Shown here in pieces: positions 37,497 through 51,310 of a DNA stretch of 64,000 bases (position 1 is the stretch's first letter; each line of letters begins with the position of its first letter). This DNA is from Lates calcarifer. Taxonomy: Eukaryota; Chordata; Actinopteri; Centropomidae. The translations under genes were made by a program, and so were the position numbers. The notes beneath the pieces are model-generated. The model searched no databases and was not told the origin of the DNA. It worked only from the letters and a program-made list of their open reading frames with translations. The stretch is taken from NCBI RefSeq assembly GCF_001640805.2, contig NC_066848.1, positions 5,454,575 to 5,518,574 of the forward strand, read 5' to 3'.

Positions 37497-39171
37497 CTGG
37501 AAAGAGAAGAACACAGAGAAGAGAAGGTTTTAGTGATGATAAACATTATTGTTTTTAAAAGCCCAGTGTTGCTAAGAGACCTTATGAGAAAGACCTACTG
37601 AGTGGAAGGTAGTTATCTAGCTACTGCATAGCAGATACCAGCTTCACTTTACTCTACATTTTAACAGAAAGCAAAACAACAAAATGACTGGAAAATTTGT
37701 TAATGTGTCATATCTGTTTGCACTTTTAGTTACTGATGGAAAAACAAATTGTACAAATCAGCAGATACTGTTGGGAGGTTGTTTTTTCTTAGTTGTGTAT
37801 GTCAAAGCAGGAGGCTTGCTCTTTAAAGAAGTGAAACACTCAGTGCTAAACACACTTTATTATACTTGATTTATTTTTTAAGCTTGCATTACAGAGCACA
37901 TCTATTTTAGATAACATTGTTTTGTTGTGTAGATTAATATTCATTTCATTTACAGTATTCTGTGAATACCAGTTATTGATAAAGGGCCAGGGTGACTAAT
38001 TATAAGATAACTGCATTGATGACTTATTGGAATAACAATAATTGAGTTACACAAACTATGCTTGGTTTGTAGACAACATTTACCCTGCTTTAGCTATACT
38101 GCACGTTTTAGAGTGGACCACTGACTTAATGAAAGAAACCACTCGGCCATTGCTTTTTGGCCTAGAGCCCAGCCCAATGCTTCTCCCATCAGAGGTGCGA
38201 GTCCAGAGGGGGACCATGTTTGGCACTGACATCCACCAAAAACTTATTGTAAGTCAGGAATTCACAGACTCTCAAAAAAAGTCAAGGTAAAACACGAAAA
38301 CATAAAGAAATTGTACATGATGTCATTAGAATGGCTTTTTTTCTCTATGGTCTGTGGTCCTATGATGGTCATCCCCAGCTATACATTTAACATATAGTAT
38401 GTGTTCTATGCACGTGGATGTATTATTGCTTCTGGACATTCTGTGCTCCCCTTAAAACTTTATAAAAACATTATAACATCACTAGTGGTCATTCTGTGTC
38501 CTTTATTGTATTTATAACATCAGTTTTATATAGTTAAAGGGTGAGTGTCTCCCTGAAGCTCCAGTGCTCTATGTATTTGTTCTGGCCCTCTGTCTAATGT
38601 TGCCATCTGGTCTTTTAAAGTGCAATAAACACGTAAGTTTTTTTTTTTTTTTTGGTTCAGCCATTCATCCATCACACACTATACCCAATCCCCTCCGCCT
38701 TCCATTCAAAATACTGTAGACACACCCACGTCATCACTTTAAAAACCCTAAAGTAGCTTCAAAGCTTGTTGAAAGGATATCAGGAGGATCATTGAATCTG
38801 AGCAGTTTGTGTGAAATTGAATCATTAAACTGCAGTGAATACTGCCATCAATACACAGAAATATAAACATGGAAACATAAAGAGAATGTCTCAAAGGAAG
38901 TTTGAACCCAGCTTAGCCTCAGTCTCCTTAGATCCACATGTGATGGGTATCTACTCTGATAAGCTCCTTTTTACACTAAATGATCGAACTCCCTGAATCC
39001 TACTGCTTAATCCAGCTAAGATGAGTGCGTATATTGGTGCAGCCTCTCTCTCTCACTCTCTCTGCTTATGAGCTGCAGTGAAAGGAGCATCTGGTTGGAG
39101 GCTCAACCTACTGTAGCAGCGCAGCAGTCTGCATGTCATTATCCAGTCAGCACAGCCAATAGTCCACTGCA

Positions 39172-39177
<6 letters not shown>

Positions 39178-39210
<33 letters not shown>
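39178..39210. repeat. (CT)n microsatellite
   Basis: A run of CT for about 33 nt, followed 50 nt later by a CA run. Confidence 0.9.
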
Positions 39211-39213
<3 letters not shown>

Positions 39214-39263
39214 TCTCTAACTCTCCCATATGCATAAACTGACTTTTTTTCAAGCTCCACACT

Positions 39264-39286
39264 ACACACACACACACACACACACA
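39264..39286. repeat. (CA)n microsatellite
   Basis: A CA run of about 11 units, paired with the nearby CT run. Confidence 0.9.
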
Positions 39287-40439
39287 AGTATATACACACG
39301 ATACACACACATACATACAGAGCCTGGTCCCCTTAAAGTGCAGAATGAGTCGAGCATGTCTCAAGAGCCAGAAGCTAAAGTGCAATTAAAACCATTTGTA
39401 ATGTGTCACACCATGTTACCAAAACTAGGACAATTGTATGCCTTGTAATGTAATTTCAACAGATTATATAAGATGATGCATTAAAGCTACAGTAGTAACA
39501 CAATTTACTGACTGCTTAAGGGCATAAACACTAATCAAGAAAAGCTGAAAAGCAGATGGCTACAGCCCATGTCAGGTTTTCAGATCTGAATGAAAGGATG
39601 ATCTGTAGATGCTTGGTGTTGTAGTTAAACCTTACATTAATTGTAAGCTGTGTAAAAGATTTGGTCCTCTTGAAACCCCTCAGCAAGAGTCACAGAGACA
39701 GCAGCGCCTCAGCAGGACTAAACACAGTAAGACGCAGCAGATACCACAATCATCTGCCAACATCAGAACCCCCCCACCACGGCTGATTCTCACTCGTCTC
39801 TATGCTTCAAGCACTTGGATGTAATGTAAAATTTAACATGATATATAAGGAACTTTCTTTCAAGGACTAGCACACACTGAATACATTAATTGAGAACTTT
39901 TTTAGTACCATTGCTCTTGGAAAAAAGAGAGACAGAAAAAAGGTTTAGTGGAGAGACCAACCCAATTAAAATCCTGCTTTTAATAGCCTCCTTCAATTGA
40001 CTTTTAATGTTCCCCATGGTCTCGTTAATAAATTTACTGCATTTAGTCACAAACTGCCAACTTGAATTTCCATAGCATAAAGAAGCCTACTTCCCAGTCC
40101 TGAAAGAGATGAAGAGGTAGATGAAAGAGGGTAACACACAAAGGATAAAAACTAAACCATCAGATTTAGGAAGTCAGATGTCAGATGAAAGATAAGACCT
40201 AAATCTTAAGGCTGAGAAAATACAAAGTTAAATTTTTGACATGCTTATAGCCCGTGTTTCTCTCATATTAACGTGATTAACTGCCTCTGCCTTCTGAGAT
40301 AGGGCTGGCATGTGCTTTAAGCACTGATATTATTTTTTCTAAATAATAATCCAATATAAATATATATCAGCATTTCCTGAAATTCAATCTACTTAGACAA
40401 GTAGTTTCTCAGCACTGAGAGGACCCTAATCCTGGCACT

Positions 40440-40720
40440 CTAATAGGGCACAGGCTTATGTCAGAGAGTGATTGATAGCTGCTTACATAAACCCAGCCCA
40501 TTACACCCTGTACAATTTTAGGGCTGCTCACTTGGTAAGTGCTGCTCCCCACAGGGCTGCCCCCATGGGAACATACTGTACGGAGCACACATACCGCACC
40601 CGAAGAACTCAGCCCTGCCTGACACTCTGCACGCCGCCTTGATTAATTGCTCATCAAGCTGCAATAGAGTTTAATTAACTGATGAAGTTGATCCACCATT
40701 CTCCTCTAATCTGCTCTTTT
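40440..40720. promoter_or_regulatory. possible conserved non-coding element
   Basis: Complex sequence with GAGTGATTGATAGCTGC, GCACACATACCGCACCCG, GCCGCCTTGATTAATTGCTC and GAGTTTAATTAACTGATG. It is GC-richer than its flanks and has several TAAT/TTAATTAA cores. No exon signal was found on either strand. Confidence 0.4.
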
Positions 40721-41519
40721 TTTTATGCTTCTCATCCTTGCAGCTGGAGGGTGGAGTAGCTGCAGCAATACTCAGGGTGTCAGTTTCTCGTTAAAACTCC
40801 CCATCTGCACTCATTATACAGCCATAGAGATACTTGTTTTACTAGCTATAAAGCTGCAAAACAGCCTCTGCAGACCAAGTGTTTTTCTGAAATTATTAGT
40901 AGCACTGAGGAGCATCATTTTTTTTGTTCCAATCATGTCACAAAAACCCACCTGTTACATGTGTTAAATGCTTCAAGTAAGCCAATAGAACTCCCTTAAT
41001 AACAGCTGTGGCTGTTGGGATAAAACTTTGGATAAAACCTGTTCCCATGAATAATAAATCAATTAATGAATAAATCATACTTTTGTCTTTATGTTTTTGC
41101 GAAAAGGATATGGTATGTTGTTCAGAATCTGCTTGAGGGTCAAACAAACCGAGTGAAAAACAGAACCACATTGAGTTGAAATGATCCTCTCGTTTGTAAT
41201 GGCTTACTGAAGCGAGCTTATTTCCCCAGCCCACGTATATGCAACGGAAAAAAGGAAGGAAGTGAGAAGTGGTATTTGAGATGGTGTCAGGCCTCCTCTT
41301 CAATCTCGGCAAAAATGAACACCATGGTGTAGGCTGTCCTAATGCTTTGCTTGTTTATGAGTCATTCATGTTGACAACCATTGTGCACCCGTCACATTTC
41401 ATATCTCACCAGGCCGACGCCACGGGACTGCAACACATCTCCCTTCAGTGCACATGTCTGTGAGGGGTCTGCTGGCAGGTGGGAGAGCACCTCCATCATG
41501 CCTTCAGTGTTTATTATGT

Positions 41520-41524
<5 letters not shown>

Positions 41525-41560
<36 letters not shown>
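41525..41560. repeat. (GT)n microsatellite
   Basis: A perfect GT run of about 18 units. Confidence 0.95.
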
Positions 41561-43049
41561 GAGGGGATATTTCACTCTCACTGTAGAAGCTAAATGTCTT
41601 AATGTAGCTAGGGCAAAGTAGACTGTACTGTTCTGTTCACCTTATCTTTTAATTACCTCTGACAGTCTTCTGCTTCCCCCCATTTTTTTAAGCAAAGCCT
41701 AGTTAATGAAATTAAAGATGTAATGGAATAATTAGAAGAAAGAGTGTTTTTTTCCCCCTTACAACATGTGGTCCATATACTGTAGATTATGCTGTAATTC
41801 ATCCATACACCTGTAATTACAGGTATACAACTATAAACAGACATGCAAACATGTGTAGGTTCAACCACTCAGACATAATCTTTTGAATGCAGTAAATTCT
41901 TAACAAACCTGGAGGCAGAATATTGTAAAAGCATGAGTATGGTATTGCAGAAAATGAAATTTCAGCTTCATAGAGGCGCCATATGATACATTAACTCCCT
42001 AATATCCAAAACGATTTAATGATGTTATGGACTGTGACAAACCTACAGTATATTAACTCTGTGAGTTTGAAACCAGTGGGGCCTGTATATTCAATTTTAT
42101 TTTATACTTTTGGTATAGCTATAGTTGTAAAATATAAGTTCAAACTTCATCTATCATATAAAAGACTTACCACATGTATATATCACAATTGCATATAGAT
42201 GCAGCATAACATTACAGTCATCTTCTTTACTAATGGATCAATATGTTTTTCTGTCTATTCCAATCTTCTTAAGCTGTATGTACACCTCTATGTAAGGTCC
42301 ATTACCACTGTGTGACATGTGAGTGCTATTATGCTGCTTAACATATGACTGCACTGTCCATACATTGACATCTCTATACGCCAACACTGTCAGCAACTGC
42401 AAGTGTCAGCATATTGTTCTCGTAAACAGAGAGACCTTGACATCAGTTGAGCACATGTGAAATTGATTAACAAGTGCGTGAAGCAGACTGTGTAATTTTA
42501 AACATTTTCTTCCTTCATCTGTGTCATCCTTTTAATCATCTATAAAACACTGGTCAAGATACTTGACCTTATTGTTTACTTTAAGAGCTTCCACATTTAA
42601 AAAATAACTCAGGATATTTATTTCCTGTCTCCTTTACATCTAATTATCATTGAACTATTACTATTCTTTTTGGTATTAAATCTGATGTTTAAGTCAGAAC
42701 CATACTTCAAGTTAATTATTTGGAGATTACTAAAAAACAAGCCCCTTTTTTAACAAGGATTTACTGTGTCTATTTACAACATAAACTAAAATGGAGATAA
42801 CATACTATACATACATGCCCTACCTAAAACCACTGAAAACTGAAAAAAGTTAGAGCTCCATCCAACCTGAGTGGTTTCACAGGCATACCAATATACAGAT
42901 ATTTAGCAGGTACTACCATAAATATGGCGGTATATCTTACTCACTGTCTATATTTACTCTCAGAAAGCCTCCTAAAAGCTGAAGCAAATGGTTCACAAGC
43001 TGCATCTATGGATTCTAAGCTGCATGCTAGGCAACTTTTAAAATATGTT

Positions 43050-43420
43050 CTAAGACATGAAACAAAGTTCAAGAAGGTTTCTCTCCCCCTTCATTTCAGC
43101 GTCGCCTTGGTGCATTTCCAGTGCGGTGAGGTATAAGTGTGTTCGCTGGGAGCTCGGCTTATTTCAAAATCAAGTCCGCCAGCTAAAGTGCCTAATTATC
43201 TGTGAAGTTGGCTTGAAATTGTTTCCATTGCTAGGAGACCCTATCAAGTGGCTTTCTGTAGGAGAGCTTCATCAAATACCTCAAGTTAATAAATCATCAG
43301 GCCAGCCGCAGAAGCTGTTTGAAGGAGGGAGTAAGAGAATAACAGCAGACATATGGCTTTTTTACTACTACAAGGGATATAATGCGGAGACAATAATTTA
43401 TGCTAATGTATAATGCAGCA
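43050..43420. promoter_or_regulatory. possible conserved enhancer-like element
   Basis: A long complex block with AAGTGCCTAATTATCTGTG, GTTTCCATTGCTAGGAGAC, TTAATAAATCATCAGGC and ATTTATGCTAATGTATAATG. ATGCTAAT is an octamer variant, and TGATTTATT on the minus strand is a Meis/Hox-like word. The plus frame is open for 118 codons, but with no protein features. Confidence 0.4.
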
Positions 43421-45627
43421 GCGCTTTCTTTGTGAGATGTAGCACAAAAACATACATAAGCACTAAATGTTTTACACAGGGGGAATTATCACAATAAAAC
43501 CATGTTTATTTTTCTCATTAGTGGTAAAATAAGACCAGACCTCAGAAGTTTACATTCAGCTGGAAGTGACAGGAGTGTCTGTAATGGGAGCTGGCCAGTG
43601 GTGTTTTTCAAAAGGCACGGCTTGTCTTTTCCCAAAATGACATTTACTGTCTGTCCATACTCTTTCTCTTGCTCCATCTTTGGCCCGTCTGTGACACATT
43701 CCATCAAGGGAGGTCAACAGATATCTGAAATTTCGCTCTCTCTCTCTAAAAGAAATCAATTCAGGTTTCAGGTGATTCTCCTGTCTGTCCACTTGTGACA
43801 GCTGGCGTGCAGTTGGGGGTGGGTCGACCTTCATCTCTGTCCTCCCTCCCCATCAGGACTTCCTGCGTCCCCCTGAGCATACTCAGAGTCCAGCTCACTT
43901 CATCTGTAAGATTCATAACCGCACAGCTTTCTGGCTAAATAAGATCAAACATAATCAAGTGAGCGTTTGGGGAGAGCAGGGATAGTGCAATCACTTTAGT
44001 AAGAAATGGAAAAGAAAAAAAATAGTGAGCTCAGGTAGAGCTGGGGACATACGCCTGAAGGCAGGGAACATATGCTATGACTGACCCTTAATCCTCAGAA
44101 CGAGACTTCCACACACTCAACATGATAAAGATACACATCTTGACAAACATTTTGTAATTATCATTTGCAGGACAGCAAAAACAGATGAGTAAGTCCTGTA
44201 TATCAAAATTAAACAGGCTTTATACTCTAGATTTAAGTGTAACGTTAAAATAGGTGTCATGATGTTCTGCAGACTCAAAATCTAAGAGAAAGAAGAAAAA
44301 GAAAATGAGAAAGGGTGTTTCTTGTTATAACAGGATTGTTAATCATAAATATGTAATCCTTTCTTGTTCTACTGAGATCTGTTCTGTTTTCTCACTGTAC
44401 GAGCTCTTCATGTAATTATGTGACAGGTTTGCTAATCTTGTAAAAGGTGTCGCATACATTCAACTCAGTGTTCTCAGATTCACATTTTTAACAGTTATGC
44501 TAAATTAGGTCACATTTTCAGAATTATGGCATTGTGTTTTCAATTTATAGTCGTGTGATTATTTGGGTGACTGATATAACTGTGGATTTACATAGAATAT
44601 GTGTCATCATGACTGGCAAAATAGATTCATCCATGGATTTGGATTTGTCATAAATTTGTAAATACGAGCATAAAAGAGGGTACAGGTAATGACTATTTTC
44701 TTGGAGAGTAGACATTCACTCTGACTATAAAGTGCCATAAAATATTTAAACTCTCAAAATGGTTCTTGGTTTTCTCATAACTCCACTCTTGGCTCAACCT
44801 GAGACAGAAAATAACGTAACAAGGCTGAAGCCAGAGACACATTAGCTTGATCATTGCAGCATTAAGATCTGGTGATGAAACACGTTTGAACACTGTGTTC
44901 ACAGTTCATAGAATTTATAAAAGGTGGTGGAATATTCCTATGGCTGTAATGTTCTGAGCTGATGACAATCAAATGCAGAAAAATGAAATATGGATTTAAA
45001 TCTGTATGGTGCTAGCACTCAGGGCTAACTCAAACAAATCCATGTACCCCCTGCAGCTGATGCACAATAACATCATCCTGGCTTTAGGGCTACACCTTGC
45101 CATCGTTAGACTTGTAGCAGCTGGAGGGATTTTACTATAATGCAGTTACAGGCACTTCAAACATCCAGATGTGTTTCAACCAGTATAGAATTGATATACA
45201 TGATATTAAGCTCCACCAAGACTTTAAATCCCTCAGTGACAGTGTCCTGGAGTCAGGCAGTGCATTATATTGGGTCCTGTCTGATAACTCACATCTTTTA
45301 AAAGTAGGAACTTTGCTGCTTTCCTACTGAGTAAGTCCAAGTCCAAGGACTTAAATGTTGTGTTAACTGTTGTAATCAGCAACATTTTCTTAATTCCAGT
45401 TATTATTAGCTGTTGTAACAAAAAGGACTGAGTTGGACAAAATTCAAAACTAAATTTTAAAAAATCCACAGAACCCTGTGAAAGTTGCTTTGACTGTCAC
45501 TTCTTGTTTGCCCAGAACCCATACTGGTAAAGCACTGCTGAGTATAAGATCCCTCTCTAATAAGAGTTTTTACATGAATGATTTTATCCCCCAACAAATG
45601 TTGTCTTTCATCAACTGCCTCTGCTAT

Positions 45628-45629
<2 letters not shown>

Positions 45630-45677
<48 letters not shown>
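45630..45677. repeat. (TA)24 microsatellite with AT-rich flank
   Basis: A perfect TA run of 48 nt followed by about 100 nt of TATTATTATC-like low-complexity sequence. Confidence 0.95.
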
Positions 45678-45679
<2 letters not shown>

Positions 45680-48600
45680 TAAATTTTATTTATATATTAG
45701 TATTATTATCATTATAATATTATGATTATATTATTATATAATAAATATACTGTATCTACTATTATACTCTACTATCTATGTACAGTATCTTCTCCAATAA
45801 TTATACTTGCTCTAGAAGTTGTTTTGGAGACTTTTTAAGTTTGGCACACTCATCTTTGGCCAAAGCACAGCAGTCTATGCTAGCTCAGTGGTTTTTAGAT
45901 ATAATTAACACTTTCCCTCCATCCAACACTTGTACGGTTGATGATCTCATGCATGATTTTAACAATAAATTGAGGTTTTCTCTTGTCATTGTTGCTCCAC
46001 TGAGAATTAAAATAGGGAATTAGTCATCAAACTGTCTCGAAAAACTGCTGCTATTTGTCAGGTAAAAAGTAACAAAAAAATCTGTTGGAGAGCTGAGAGA
46101 CAGTGTAGGAAAAGTAAATTAAAGTCCATCTTGGAGAGTATCATATGAGGGGAAAAAAAGCAAACATAATTGAATGGTTATAATGTCTTTTTTCTTCTAT
46201 CACCTTATTTGCATCCTTTGCCATAATCATCCAGATAAAGACATGCTCAAAGCATTTCTTAATCAAGTGTGAAGGAAAGCTTGGCACAGCATTTGGCCAT
46301 TTGTTACTGTGGCCTTTTCCAATTCTAATTCCAAATGTAAAAACGTCCAGTTATTAATTCCCAGGCTCTGTCTTTCATATGGTAATTACTGAATTCAGTT
46401 ATCAAAGATGTATAGCTTGTTGGCTTGATATTATAACCTGAGTAAGAATCTTGAATTAATCTTATTATGTGATAACTACTTGCTGCTAGCTTCAAATTTT
46501 TTACTTTGATAGGCTGTGAGAAGAAAGGTCTTCAAACCTTAAAAGTATTTACTCTAAAATGTCCTTATAAACTGCTTTACAACACAACAACATGCAAGAA
46601 AATTAGCCTATAAATTTACTGCAAGGAGGTCAATCTGCCTTTCTGTGCCTTCTGTGTTGTTCAGTGAAGAGGGAAAGTGGGAATCAACAGTAGGTCAGAA
46701 GCCGACAGTGTTTGATGATGATGATGATGGTTCACCACATCACAGCACAGCTTCCCAGCAGACCTCAGAAAAAGAGAAACTCAAACAACTATCACCTGAA
46801 TCTCACACTGCACAGCACTCTACATACATAAATACCATTTTTACTATGTCACACATTCAATTCATTCATATACATTGTTTTATTTCTAGATAACCTCTTC
46901 AACTAACATAACCCATCTGTTTTTGTAAAGGAAGAAAACCTTTTTAAAACAAAATCAGTCTGCAAAATAAAAATAACACAGCTTAATAAAAAGACTGTGA
47001 CCTGAGAAACAACACTGCAGCCTCCATACTGTACTGTCGATTTATCTTCCACCATAGGTACTTCTAAATAAGACTAGCTCATTGCTGGATTTAGAGCAGC
47101 GGACGCCGTCCAACAATCTTCCGACACCACCATTAACTGGTACTTTGAAGCTATCTTACATTTGGCACGTAGAGCTAGAAACTCCTGCCGGTTACATCTA
47201 CAGCACAAATTAATCTTGGAGCCTCCTGTTTTTAGAAAAGTACATCAGAAATAGCATGCAGAAGTAATAACAGCTTAGACTGAGTCTGGAACACATGGGT
47301 GGTAAACAAAAAGAGGAACTTTTATTATGAATATACTGTTTGCAATAAATCTCTATTATTTGCACAGAATGTGATATATGCAATGCTATTGAAATCCCCA
47401 TTATTCAAAAGTTTTATTGAAAATGTGAAATATTAAAGATAAAGTTATTTCAGGTTGTTAGCCTTTTGTACTGACAGGAAACCATCATAAGACCTTTCAT
47501 CATTTTTGAGGCCAATAACATGAAACAATTATAAGGAACTTTTAAGCATGTATTAATGCTTTACTTTAAGTTATCCTATTTAGCATATACAAGAATGATA
47601 AAATATAGTATTTATAGTATTTAATAAATGGTCTTTGTGGTTCTAAGCAGCTATAGAAGCAGCTACCGTCTCTAGTGATGGCATACTTTACTTTTTACTA
47701 AATCCTTGTTCATTATCTGTTTGTTGGAAAGTAAAGTGTTGCCACTTTCCAAATGTGCTGAAAAAATATTTAAACTTTTTTGCTATTCATTGACCAAACT
47801 GTCGGTAAACCATAATTTAAAGTTGCCACAAACTAATTATTAGTTATTAATTATTTTTATTATCAATTATAATAATATTAATTATTATTATTATTAGGAT
47901 TAGTATAGAGGTTAGAGGTTACTAAGCTTGTTGTCATAGTGATGTTGAGAAGATAGTTACAGCAAATGATCATAATCATGATTACTGTCATAATCACAGC
48001 AGCCAGTCACAAGAGAAATGTGCTTAATGTTATCCTGGACATTTTAATCTTTTAAGGGTGGAGGATGTATATCAACTGCTTACTCAATATGCAATTCTCA
48101 TTATCAAACCTAATTCAGAGTTCATATTGAGACAACAGTGCTAATGCTATCTGTTATCTCTGACTGACAAATGTTTAAATCAGACATGTAGTCTGAAAAA
48201 AAAAAAAACTTGACCTATTAAACTGTAGTAGCTGTTAGCTGTAGTAATGTCTGAGCAGTTATCAACAGGAATAAGAGAAACAGACTGCCAAACACCAAAA
48301 ATGGACCCAGTATATTGCCAATAGCTGTTTAACTACCGTAAAAAGGTTTTAGGGTGTATTTTTCCTTTAAGAGAACCCTGGAGTACTTGTTTCTAATACT
48401 TCCACAGAACTGGGAAACTGCCAAGCTTTAAAATTGCCACCATCAATCAAGAGGTTTTAAAGGATGCAACAAGCAATTTCATGGATGACTTTTTTCAACT
48501 TCTCTGACATTATTCCCCATCAGCCCTGTGTATTATTGTGCCATTTTTCCCTCCCCTATTTCCGTTTGATTCCAACGCCACAGACAAAAAGAGTCTCTCA

Positions 48601-48849
48601 GTGCCCTCTCACTTATTCATGTCTGCTGACTTCTCTGTCTTTAAATGCTAATATGGTTGAAACTGATTTTCCTATTCCCACACTGAAGCAAGTTCATCTC
48701 AGAAGAGGAGAGTTAAGTTATGACAAGGACTACACTTTACTTAAACCTCAGAGGAATAAACTCGTCCTAGATTTTCCAAATAATGGAGGACTATGCCTGT
48801 GTTCACAATATTTAAAAAATGTAATTCTGCACTCTGTTATAGCAGCTCT

Positions 48850-49090
48850 TGAGCCCCATTTTCATTTTGAACAATGCCCGGCAGATGGAGGGGTTTAGGT
48901 GTGGGGCGGTCGATGGGAGGGAATAAAAAGTGAGATGATATCTGTTGCTGTATTTGTGATACTGAATCAAGCCTCTCCGTTTGCCTGCAAGCTGAGTATC
49001 CCTTACAGCAAACGGGTGAGGCGAGAGCTCATTTTATCCCGATCAATCAAAGTGGAGTGCATGAATGGATGTGATATGAATTGTTAGCAA
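48850..49090. promoter_or_regulatory. possible conserved non-coding element
   Basis: Complex sequence with GGGGCGGTCGATGGGAGG, CAAGCCTCTCCGTTTGCC, TTATCCCGATCAATCAAAG and GAATGGATGTGATATGAA. Open frames across it are short and unremarkable. Confidence 0.3.
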
Positions 49091-50319
49091 GAGGGCTGAA
49101 AGTATATCTTTGGTAGGAAAAAAAATCAAAACGAGAGGTAAAAAAAAGAACAATATGTAAATAGAAAGAAAGTACCTTAATATTGATTCCAAGTTAAAAA
49201 ACAAAAACACACCAATCCATATTTTTATACCTCCCATTTTCACTTTTTGTCTACAATAGAAATCATTTAATAGCGATAGTGTAACACACAGGACGGAGCT
49301 GTCCTATTTTACACTTCGAAAGAAAAAAATGGGATTTGCTATAAACCAGAGAGAAAACACATTCAAATTATCACAAGGGATAACCGTGAAAATGTGTGAT
49401 TTCTGCAGCAGGGATATTTACTGAATTGTTTTTGTCTTGTTTTTCTCAGACAGTCCTCAAATGCCTGTCTGCTCCTAGCCATATCTTTTAAAAACACAAG
49501 GGAGCCTGATGCTTACACAGAGCACCCTATAGAGATATGGAATCGCTGCCTTTATCCCTTCATCCAGCAGCTATTTTTGAGTAAAACTGACCCATGCAAT
49601 ATCTCTGTGCTGATGGATACTTTGATATACTGCAGAAGATTGTTAGGCAACAATAACCAGGAGTATTAGAAAATATATTGGGTCACAGTCTTTTGTGATG
49701 TGCTTTTTGCTGTCTTTCTGTACTGACATTGAATTTTTGTTGAGGCTGTTGAGTATACAGCTGAGTGATCACTAAAGACAGCAGTGGTTTTCTCAGTTAG
49801 AGCCCACAAAAGCTGTTCCACCATAAGTTAATGACCTGCTGCAGTTGTTGCAGCCACTGGACTTCAGCTCAATACATTTTAACAAGCAGTTATAGTTGGT
49901 GATTTATCTGCTGTAGGCTAGACAGTAAAAAAAAAATACTAACACAAATGTGCAGATTGATGCAATATGCAGTGCAACAAAATGCATTTTCAGATCAAAA
50001 TATAGTTATTTTTTTTCTAGGTACCCAAACCAAGCATGTTCCAGTGTACATGCATTCTTCTTGGTTTCACAAGCTGAGTGAACAGCCATCAACACCTACC
50101 AGCTTCCTCTGCAGACACCGCAAGGATTTAAAATTCATCTCCCTCCTCTGTCCTATGGCAGGCTGACATTATGGTGTTGAAGGAAATGCCTGTTAGGGCC
50201 ACAGAGCAAGGTGACAAGTCTAGCCAGGAGCCATCATCATGAGCCAGCTGAGTCAGTGTTGAACCCAAATACATTTTCATAAAATGGCAGTGGCTGTGCT
50301 TTTCTTTTTCTTCCCTCTC

Positions 50320-51310
50320 CTCAAATTAACACCCTCCCATTGCAATCATCAGCATTGATTTAAATGGATCTCAGTCATTAAAATCAACGATGAAACACTG
50401 CAACTGTACATTAATTTTCTCTAAAGATTCGAGGACGCAGAAAATGCCTCATCCAGCCCACTCAATTTCAGGATTTTGTCCAATTATCCTCACTTGTCAT
50501 TTATTGTGAGTGCTGTAAGGAACACCTGCTCAGGGATAAATGGTGTAGGGTGAAAATCTGCCAATGGACACACTGACAGTGGTGCTGACAGCCCTTCTGG
50601 AAGGTGATGACAAGTAGACACCAAGTGACAGATATTTGGATGTTTGTCATCTCTGTGGAGCTGACCAGGCACTTTCATCTAAGTTCACTGTGTTTTGATG
50701 CAGTCTTGTCTCTGCTTCCCTTCCCACCCCATATTCAGATGCTACAGCGTGTAGTACACACACTGTAGGTTTACCTGGGGGGGGGGGGGGGGTGAAGAGT
50801 GTCAAGAAGGTCTGAAAATGATCTACTGCCTTTTTAAACTGCAGTTTCTGTGTCTTTGTGGCTCTCTTAAATTATCTGTAGCTATGATTGATTGATGCTG
50901 TGCACAGTGGTAGCTACTAGTGGCAACACAACTCTCTCCCCTTTTATGCCACTGTCTCATTCATCTTCACAGAGTCTGTACTGGTCATTTGATATTCATC
51001 AATTGATTATCATTAGAGGGGCTGGGCTTGGTGACTGTGTAGTGTGTAGCGACTGAATGGTTAACTAGACGAGGTATTGACATATTTTAATTGTTGTACT
51101 ATGAAGAAGCCAATTACATTTGCTCTAATGAGAGGAAATTGATTAATGCAGGCTCTTGTGTGGCATCAACAAGAAATTGATGGAGGAAATGTGTGGGGTC
51201 CTCTGGGTGCAGTCGTTTATTTTTGAGATTATTTAGCACCTGCTAATGAGACAGTGTCACCTCGCCAGTGGCTTTGTTTGCATAGTGATATTTTTTTCAT
51301 TCTGGAATTG
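50320..51310. promoter_or_regulatory. cluster of possible conserved non-coding blocks
   Basis: Two blocks, about 50320-50500 (GTCATTAAAATCAACGATG, TGTCCAATTATCCTCAC) and 50985-51310 (TCATCAATTGATTATCATTAG, GCCAATTACATTTGCTC, GGAAATTGATTAATGC), separated by ordinary sequence with the G16 run. Both are rich in homeodomain-type cores. Confidence 0.35.
50777..50792. repeat. G16 homopolymer
   Basis: Sixteen consecutive G on the plus strand. Its length is likely to be unstable or miscalled. Confidence 0.9.

Noticed and set aside
38042..38290. plus-strand frame beside the LNS6 exon with exon-like codon texture
   Set aside because: No acceptor or donor at its borders and no recognisable protein.
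38620..38656. AATAAA followed by a T-run, considered as a polyadenylation site
   Set aside because: No transcript body on the plus strand leads to it; AATAAA is frequent in AT-rich intron.
48464..48898. 144-codon plus-strand open frame
   Set aside because: No family resemblance, and its composition is that of intron; the 3' part merges into a conserved-looking non-coding block.
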